Shown in pieces: positions 6,442-10,720 of a stretch of DNA of 10,720 nucleotides (position 1 is the stretch's first letter; each line of letters starts with the position of its first letter). A model generated the notes under the pieces. That model did not search any database, had not been told where the DNA came from, and saw only the letters and a list, made by a program, of their open reading frames with translations. The position numbers and the translations under genes were made by a program. This DNA comes from CAYUAI01 sp964442745 (GTDB lineage Bacteria; Pseudomonadota; Gammaproteobacteria; S012-40): NCBI GenBank assembly GCA_964442745.1, contig CAYUAI010000120.1, positions 1 to 10,720 of the forward strand, read 5' to 3'.

Positions 6442-6479
6442 AATTTCATATGTCCAATAACTCAGAAAGGAAGTGTATA

Positions 6480-7247
6480 ATGAATAATCGTTTTCAAAAA
6501 TCAGTAATGGCGGTATCGTTATTGACCGTACTGGGGCTGTCTGGCTGTGGTGGTGATAATGAGTCCTCGATTGAAACTCAATCAAGCCCTATAAATAAAA
6601 GTATTTCGGGGGTGATTACCGGGTTTGGTAGTGTTTTTATCAATGGTGTGGAGTATGAAACGGATGGCGCCCGATTTATTGTTGATGGGGTCGAAGGCGA
6701 TGAGTCCTTATTAAAGTTGGGGATGCTGGTTTCACTCAACGGCAGTGTTAACAGTGATGGTGTCACCGGGACGGCCTTAGAAATTAAGTTTGATGATGAT
6801 GTGGAAGGAGTGGTATTGGCAAATAATTTTGCCAAAGATAAAACTTTGAATATTATGGGACTGACGGTACATATTGACGATGATACTGTCTTTGAAAGCA
6901 ACGCCGCTGAGATTATAGATATGGCAAGCATTGTTGAAGGCAACGTCATTGAAGTGAGTGGTTATAGCACCGGGGATGGTAATATTTTAGCCACCCGTTT
7001 AGAAGTGAAAAAATCAAGCTATGAAGCGGGTGATGTCATCGAAGTCAAGGGTAACATCAGCGATCTAACAGCAACGACATTCATGATTGGTGCGCTAACA
7101 ATTAACTATGAGTTGGCATCGTTAGATAATAATTTAAGCAACGGCTTGACGGAAGGTTTGTTGGTTGAAGTGAAAAGCCGTGATGCCTTAAATGAAGCTC
7201 AACAACTGGTGGCTTATGAAATAGAAGCTAAGGAAATAAAGGCATAA
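6480..7247 (+). CDS. DUF5666 lipoprotein, 5' part of a frameshifted gene
   Basis: This frame encodes 255 aa. Residues 1-23 are a lipoprotein signal peptide with lipobox LSGC (20-23); glycine at +2 would direct it to the outer membrane. It then carries about three DUF5666-type beta repeats, beginning GVITGFGSVFINGVEYETD, with unit borders at DDDVEG and VIEVKG. It stops at TAA 7245-7247, whereas the paralogue at 8848-10329 continues for three more repeats. The continuation is present one frame over: skipping one base near 7241-7244 reads KEIKDNAQERNDSERND straight into the downstream segment. It is thus half of a disrupted gene unless the shift is a sequencing error. The start at 6480 is set by AAAGGAAG and the promoter at 6410-6438. 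A secreted three-repeat lipoprotein could still be made. Confidence 0.85.
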   Translation: MNNRFQKSVMAVSLLTVLGLSGCGGDNESSIETQSSPINKSISGVITGFGSVFINGVEYETDGARFIVDGVEGDESLLKLGMLVSLNGSVNSDGVTGTALEIKFDDDVEGVVLANNFAKDKTLNIMGLTVHIDDDTVFESNAAEIIDMASIVEGNVIEVSGYSTGDGNILATRLEVKKSSYEAGDVIEVKGNISDLTATTFMIGALTINYELASLDNNLSNGLTEGLLVEVKSRDALNEAQQLVAYEIEAKEIKA

Positions 7248-7302
7248 CGCCCAGGAACGAAATGACAGTGAGAGAAATGATAATGTTGAAATTCAGGGTA
7301 TT

Positions 7303-7971
7303 GTGACATCGACGGTTGATCTGCCTGAGTTTACCGTCAATGGTATGCCAGTGATATTAAATGATCAGACGCGTTTCGAACATGGTGATATTTCAATGCT
7401 TGTTGATGGCGTAAAATTGAAAGTTGAAGGCTATCGTGATGAAAATGGTAAGCTGGTCGCTAAAAAAATCAAGTTAGATAGGCCCACTAATATAAAGCTG
7501 GAAGGAAAAGTGATGAGTACTTCATTGCTCGACAATACCGTTATAGTGTTTGGCCAGCCGATAAAAATAAATAACTTTACCATGGTCAAGGATGAGCGCT
7601 ATGGTGACGATGATCAGGATGTTAAATATAATTTCGGGGTTGATGATTTGGCAGTAGATAATTGGCTAGAAATTAGCGCTTATCTTGATGGTAACGGGCA
7701 ATTAGTTGCCAAAAAAATGAAACGTGAAAGATGGGATGCGACAGAACAAGAAGTTTTAAAAGGCCAGCTTGTGCAAGTAGATTCGACGACGTTACCATTG
7801 AGTATTGCAGGGATTGCTGTTGATTTAGCTAATCTAACAAACGCCACCTTTACCAAGGGTATGGAAGTCAAGCTCAAGGGGCGTTTTTCTGATGGGGTTT
7901 TTATCGCGACAAAAGCCAGTATTGATGATGACTCTAACTCGGATAATAACGACAACGACGACGACGATTAA
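7303..7971 (+). pseudogene. DUF5666 lipoprotein, 3' part separated by a frameshift
   Basis: This segment aligns with residues about 270-493 of the intact paralogue: EIQGIVTSTVDLPEFTVNG matches its fourth repeat, followed by KIKLDRPTNIKLEGKV, ISAYLDGNGQLVAKKMK and a sixth repeat. Its frame is open from 7240; the first usable start is GTG at 7303 with no good ribosome site, so independent translation is doubtful. With no signal peptide any product would stay in the cytoplasm. It ends in an acidic tail of 15 residues (DDDSNSDNNDNDDDD). Joined to the 5' part by removing one base, the gene would encode about 496 aa, against 493 for the paralogue. The lack of other stops or indels suggests that the break is recent or an assembly error. 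Confidence 0.75.
7924..7968 (+). repeat. GAT/AAC/GAC triplet tract encoding an acidic tail
   Basis: Fifteen codons, almost all GAY or AAY, encode the Asp/Asn/Ser tail of the split DUF5666 gene. It is a degenerate trinucleotide repeat similar to the tract at 10279-10326. Confidence 0.7.
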
Positions 7972-7987
7972 AATCAAACGAGTGACT

Positions 7988-8018
7988 GACCCAAACAGCG
8001 GTATTTGCTGTTTGGGTC
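7988..8018 (+). terminator. Strong hairpin between the split DUF5666 gene and DUF6502
   Basis: GACCCAAACAGC (7988-7999) and GCTGTTTGGGTC (8007-8018) form a perfect 12-bp stem with a 7-base loop (GGTATTT). The bases after it are CATAAAACC, not a T-tract, so it is not a standard intrinsic terminator. It ends 9 bases before the DUF6502 start codon, exactly where a ribosome site would be expected. It may act as a 3' stabiliser, an attenuator or a translational control element. Confidence 0.6.
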
Positions 8019-8027
8019 CATAAAACC

Positions 8028-8855
8028 ATGAATCAGCAAAAAATATTATATAAAGCCATCGTCAGTGTGCTAAAACCGCTAGTAAAAATTCTATTGCGCA
8101 ACAATATGCCTTACGGAGTCTTTGCTGATCTTGCGCGCCGCGCTTATGTGGAAGTGGCAACCAAGGAATTTGCTGTGGCAGGTCGTAAGCAAAGTAATTC
8201 GAGAATTGCGACGATTACTGGTTTATCCCGAAAGGAAGTGAAACGAATTCAAGAGATTGATGAAGAACAAGAAGAGAATCTAGTGGATAAATACAATCGT
8301 GCAGCTCGGGTGGTGTATGGCTGGGTACATGATGAAAACTACCAGCAAAAACCGGGTGAAGCTTTGGTATTATCGTTTGATGGGGAAATGCCTTCATTTA
8401 GTGCCTTAGTCAAAGCCTATAGTGGGGATGTGCCACCGCGAGCTATTCTGGATGAACTGGAACGTGTGGGAGTGGTGACAATTGATGAGAATGGTCAAAT
8501 ACGTTTATTGTTCCGTGTTTATATACCGAAAACGGCCATCAATGAAAAATTGGAATACCTAGGGAGTGACGTGTCCGCGTTGATTCAGACCATGGATCGC
8601 AATATCCATGACGTGGATAAGCCTCCATTTTTTCAACGTAAAGTGTACTATGATAATTTACCCGAAGAATCAATTGCGGCTTTGCAACAATTGATTACCA
8701 AAAATTCGCAAGCACTGTTAGAAAAAATTGATCAGGCGATGGCGGCCCAAGATCGTGATGTGCATCCAGAGATTACAGGTAGTGGCCGAAAGGCAATCGG
8801 CGTGAGTATTTATTATTTTGAAAATGATGATATTGAGGAAAAAACTGATGACTAG
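8028..8855 (+). CDS. DUF6502 family protein, possible DNA-binding regulator
   Basis: A 275-aa soluble protein with the DUF6502 signature: an N-terminal LKPLVKILLRNNMPYGVFADLAR (about 15-37), RAYVEVATKEF (38-48), then GRKQSNSRIATITGLSRKEV (52-71), which looks like a helix-turn-helix. A middle segment has GYVWHDE-like and LSFDGEMPSFSALVKAYSGDVPPRAILDEL elements that resemble a second winged helix. No signal peptide or membrane segment is seen. Its function is unassigned; I infer a DNA-binding regulator. No Shine-Dalgarno sequence precedes the ATG; a 12-bp hairpin lies 9 bases upstream instead. Its last 8 bases (ATGACTAG) overlap the start of the next DUF5666 lipoprotein, implying translational coupling. 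In my recollection DUF6502 and DUF5666 genes are often neighbours, supporting a functional link. Confidence 0.85.
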   Translation: MNQQKILYKAIVSVLKPLVKILLRNNMPYGVFADLARRAYVEVATKEFAVAGRKQSNSRIATITGLSRKEVKRIQEIDEEQEENLVDKYNRAARVVYGWVHDENYQQKPGEALVLSFDGEMPSFSALVKAYSGDVPPRAILDELERVGVVTIDENGQIRLLFRVYIPKTAINEKLEYLGSDVSALIQTMDRNIHDVDKPPFFQRKVYYDNLPEESIAALQQLITKNSQALLEKIDQAMAAQDRDVHPEITGSGRKAIGVSIYYFENDDIEEKTDD

Positions 8856-10329
8856 AAACCTATTACGTTTTGTGACAACGTTTTTAGTTTCCGTGATTAT
8901 GTTAGCCTGTAGTGCCGGTGGCGGTGAAACAGGTACTGGATTTAATGATGAATCTATTTCAGTCGGTGTGATTACGGGTTTTGGTAGTGTTTATGTCAAT
9001 GGAGTGAAATATGAAACGGATAACAACACGGATGTCATCATTGATGGTGAACGTGCCATGGAAAGTCAACTTGGGGTAGGCATGTTGGTCACTGTGCGAG
9101 GCAATGTGAATACCGATGGTGTGACAGGGACGGCTTCAAATATTATTTTTGATGATGATATTGAGGGGCTTGTTTTTGCGAATAATATCATAAAAAATCA
9201 CACCCTGAATGTGATGGGGCAGACGGTAGTGACAAACATTGATACAGTGTTCGAGAGCCAAGTGGCAATGATTACCCGATTAGAAGACATTGCAGTGAAT
9301 AATATTATTGAAGTGAGTGGTTTTACCGCCGGTAATGGAACGATTTTCGCCTCTCGCATTGAAGTAAAACGCCAAATCTATAGCACCGGTGAGCCAATTG
9401 AAATAAAGGGGATGGCGAGTAATGTCAGCCGCAGTGAGTTCAATATTGGCCGCCTTAGCATTACTTATTCTGCTCAAACGACATTTCGTGATTTTTCGGG
9501 AAAGCCATTGGTTGATGGCATGCTGGTTGAGGTGAAAAGTCAGCAAACGGTAGATGCGCAGAGTAAGCTGATCGCTTCTTCTATTGAATTAAAGGATGAT
9601 ATCAAAAATTTTGGATTAGCCCGTCAAGAAAAAGACATCGAATTTGAAGGTATTGTTACCCAGCAAGAATTAGCCGGTCAATTTTCTTTAAATGGCCAAG
9701 CTATCAAGATTACCAGCCGCACTCAATTTGAAGGAGGAGATATTGCGGGGATTAAAGTGGGGGTAAAAATTAAAATGGACGGTGTACTTGATATTGATGG
9801 AAATATTACTGTCAAAAAATTGAAGTTTGAACAACAGAGCAAAACTAAGCTGCAAGGCGTTATTACTGAAATCAATCTTGGCAAGCAGACCATTACCGTG
9901 CTGGGACAGGAAGTTTACATAACAAGTACCACGCGAGTCAAAGATGATCTGGCGGAGGTGTCAGATTCGGAAAGGAGGTTTTTTAATTTTAATAACTTGC
10001 AAGTCGGAAATTTTGTTAAGATTAGTGCCTATCTCGATACCAAGAGACAACAATTAATTGCCACAAAACTCGAGCGGGATGATGATCAAGGTGACAATGC
10101 AGAGCTTGAGATAAAAGGAATTATTTCAAGTATTGACCTGATAAAAGATATCATTGTCATTTCGGGTGTTGAGATTGACATTTCTGCAATTAATAATTTC
10201 ACTGCAAAACTGGGTAACGAAATTGAGGCAAAAGGTCGCTTGGTGGCGGGTATTTGGGTCGCCAGTGAATTATCAATTGATGATGACGATGATGATAACG
10301 ACGACAGTGATGACGACGACGATGATTAA
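8848..10329 (+). CDS. DUF5666 six-repeat lipoprotein with poly-Asp tail
   Basis: A 493-aa exported protein. The ATG at 8848 follows GAGGAA (8835-8840) and gives a lipoprotein-like signal ending MLAC (18-21); methionine at -3 is unusual, so lipidation is likely but not certain. The rest is a string of about six beta-rich units of 53-87 residues (roughly 40-107, 108-188, 189-268, 269-337, 338-424, 425-477), each running 'G.I..i....i.G..i...T.F.......vG..Vev.g.......I.A..i' and ending in EG, KG or QG. The first begins GVITGFGSVYVNGVKYETD. Residues 478-493 are DDDDDDNDDSDDDDDD. DUF5666 proteins have no established role; repeated small barrels on an outer-membrane lipoprotein suggest binding or a structural role, and the acidic tail could bind cations. 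It is paralogous along its length to the split gene at 6480-7971. Confidence 0.9.
   Translation: MTRNLLRFVTTFLVSVIMLACSAGGGETGTGFNDESISVGVITGFGSVYVNGVKYETDNNTDVIIDGERAMESQLGVGMLVTVRGNVNTDGVTGTASNIIFDDDIEGLVFANNIIKNHTLNVMGQTVVTNIDTVFESQVAMITRLEDIAVNNIIEVSGFTAGNGTIFASRIEVKRQIYSTGEPIEIKGMASNVSRSEFNIGRLSITYSAQTTFRDFSGKPLVDGMLVEVKSQQTVDAQSKLIASSIELKDDIKNFGLARQEKDIEFEGIVTQQELAGQFSLNGQAIKITSRTQFEGGDIAGIKVGVKIKMDGVLDIDGNITVKKLKFEQQSKTKLQGVITEINLGKQTITVLGQEVYITSTTRVKDDLAEVSDSERRFFNFNNLQVGNFVKISAYLDTKRQQLIATKLERDDDQGDNAELEIKGIISSIDLIKDIIVISGVEIDISAINNFTAKLGNEIEAKGRLVAGIWVASELSIDDDDDDNDDSDDDDDD
10279..10326 (+). repeat. GAT/GAC triplet tract encoding poly-Asp
   Basis: Sixteen consecutive GAY/AAC/AGT codons encode DDDDDDNDDSDDDDDD directly before the stop of the DUF5666 gene. 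Such a tract could change length by slippage in whole codons without breaking the frame. Confidence 0.75.
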
Positions 10330-10671
10330 TTATTTTGAAGGACTTGTCGCGAGCATTATCTGCTGATCAGTTTGGCGCCCATGCGATCGCAATAAACGTA
10401 TTTCAATTCGCCGTCTTTTTGCGTTGTTTTCGAAAGGTTTATCGAGTGCGAGTTGTTGGTTTGGCAAAATCATTTGACCGGCGGAGTAAGGGTGGATGTG
10501 TTTGATGTTTTTAAGTTGATTGGCTTTGGCCGATTCATTGAGTATTTTCATAATATTGAGCGCCCGCATCATGCCTAAATCGGTATTGCTGCCGGCGGTC
10601 AGTATCTTATTTGGATCGTAGGCATAATCTAGATTGGACGATGAATTTATCACTGGGGTACCGTCGGTACC
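10330..10671 (-). pseudogene. Remnant of an OmpA/MotB-type C-terminal domain
   Basis: The minus-strand frame from 10671 to 10330 reads as the last part of an OmpA-like peptidoglycan-binding domain. GTDGTPV stands where the family has G(H/Y)TDxxP, followed by SNTDLGMMRALNIMKIL (family: SN..LS..RA..V...L), HPYSAGQMILPN and RRRIEIRLL (family: NRRIEI). A stop (TAG, 10674-10672) lies directly upstream, so no complete N-terminal part or start is present; only an internal GTG at 10653 could start it. One frame over, GGG-TAC immediately precedes the TD codons, suggesting a one-base loss in a GYTDGTP motif. It converges with the DUF5666 gene with no gap. An active short protein is unlikely. Confidence 0.65.
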
Positions 10672-10720
10672 CTAATTCGTCCTTAATTTTATACACTACA
10701 TTACATCTTCAGTAAATTTC

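Larger units (their letters stand above)
5564..6479. other. Long intergenic region with repeats and regulatory sites
   Basis: About 0.9 kb contains no gene I can support. A plus-strand frame at 5571-5801 lacks a ribosome site and family resemblance and is probably chance. From left to right the region holds an inverted REP pair (5857-5933), a weak A/T hairpin (6050-6067, AAAAAAG / CTTTTTT), a short hydrophobic frame behind a strong purine-rich site (6229-6288), a 26-bp AT-rich palindrome (6318-6343) and the promoter of the DUF5666 operon (6410-6438). I found no convincing promoter for the minus-strand secreted-protein gene. Confidence 0.6.

Noticed and set aside
7241..7247. Programmed frameshift joining the two DUF5666 halves
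   Set aside because: There is no slippery heptamer or clear stimulatory stem at the junction, and the paralogue encodes the same protein in one frame.
9280..9546. 88-codon minus-strand frame inside the DUF5666 gene
   Set aside because: It is antisense to a clear repeat domain and has no family resemblance or ribosome site.
10154..10366. 70-codon plus-strand frame overlapping the end of the DUF5666 gene
   Set aside because: It is an out-of-frame reading of the GAT/GAC repeat tract and the lipoprotein's last unit.
10655..10671. GGGTACC-GTC-GGTACCC inverted repeat as an operator
   Set aside because: It falls exactly on the codons for the GTDGTP motif of the OmpA remnant, so the symmetry is probably a by-product of coding.

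Overview
The window reads as a moderately AT-rich chromosomal segment from a gammaproteobacterium. That is an inference from three things: the protein families present, the lipoprotein signals, and a GTAG-type REP palindrome plus a 'TTCCCACGC' hairpin of the kind scattered through many gammaproteobacterial genomes. No tRNA, rRNA, CRISPR array or intact transposase was seen.

Layout, left to right. (1) 1-347 is mostly gene-free. It has a rho-independent terminator for a gene off the left edge, a long open frame of unknown meaning, and one solitary REP palindrome. (2) 348-1488, minus strand: a two-gene operon of a MarR regulator followed by a DUF4336 (metallo-beta-lactamase-like) protein, with a perfect inverted repeat over the likely marR promoter. 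(3) 1653-4225: a LysR regulator (minus) diverges from a DUF1330 gene, a carboxymuconolactone-decarboxylase-like (CMD) gene that has lost its centre, and a zinc-independent quinone-oxidoreductase-like MDR enzyme (plus). This looks like a small redox or electrophile-handling operon under LysR control. (4) A bidirectional terminator at 4371-4401 separates it from a convergent secreted protein (4463-5482, minus) that looks DUF3344-like. (5) 5483-6479 is about 1 kb without a convincing gene. It holds an inverted REP pair (REPIN-like), a 26-bp AT-rich palindrome and a strong sigma-70 promoter whose -10 box sits inside a perfect 14-bp palindrome. (6) 6480-10329, plus strand: a DUF5666 repeat lipoprotein split by one frameshift, a DUF6502 protein with a helix-turn-helix-like segment, and an intact DUF5666 lipoprotein whose start overlaps the DUF6502 stop by 8 bases. 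Both lipoproteins end in aspartate-rich tails. (7) The right edge holds a degraded OmpA/MotB-type C-terminal domain (minus).

The most interesting unit is the third block. Two paralogous DUF5666 lipoproteins, each built of about six beta-rich repeats with a poly-Asp tail, flank a DUF6502 protein that could regulate them, all downstream of one palindrome-overlapped promoter. I know of no assigned function for this pairing. Three decayed or split genes (the CMD gene, the upstream DUF5666 copy and the OmpA remnant) show that the region is undergoing gene loss.
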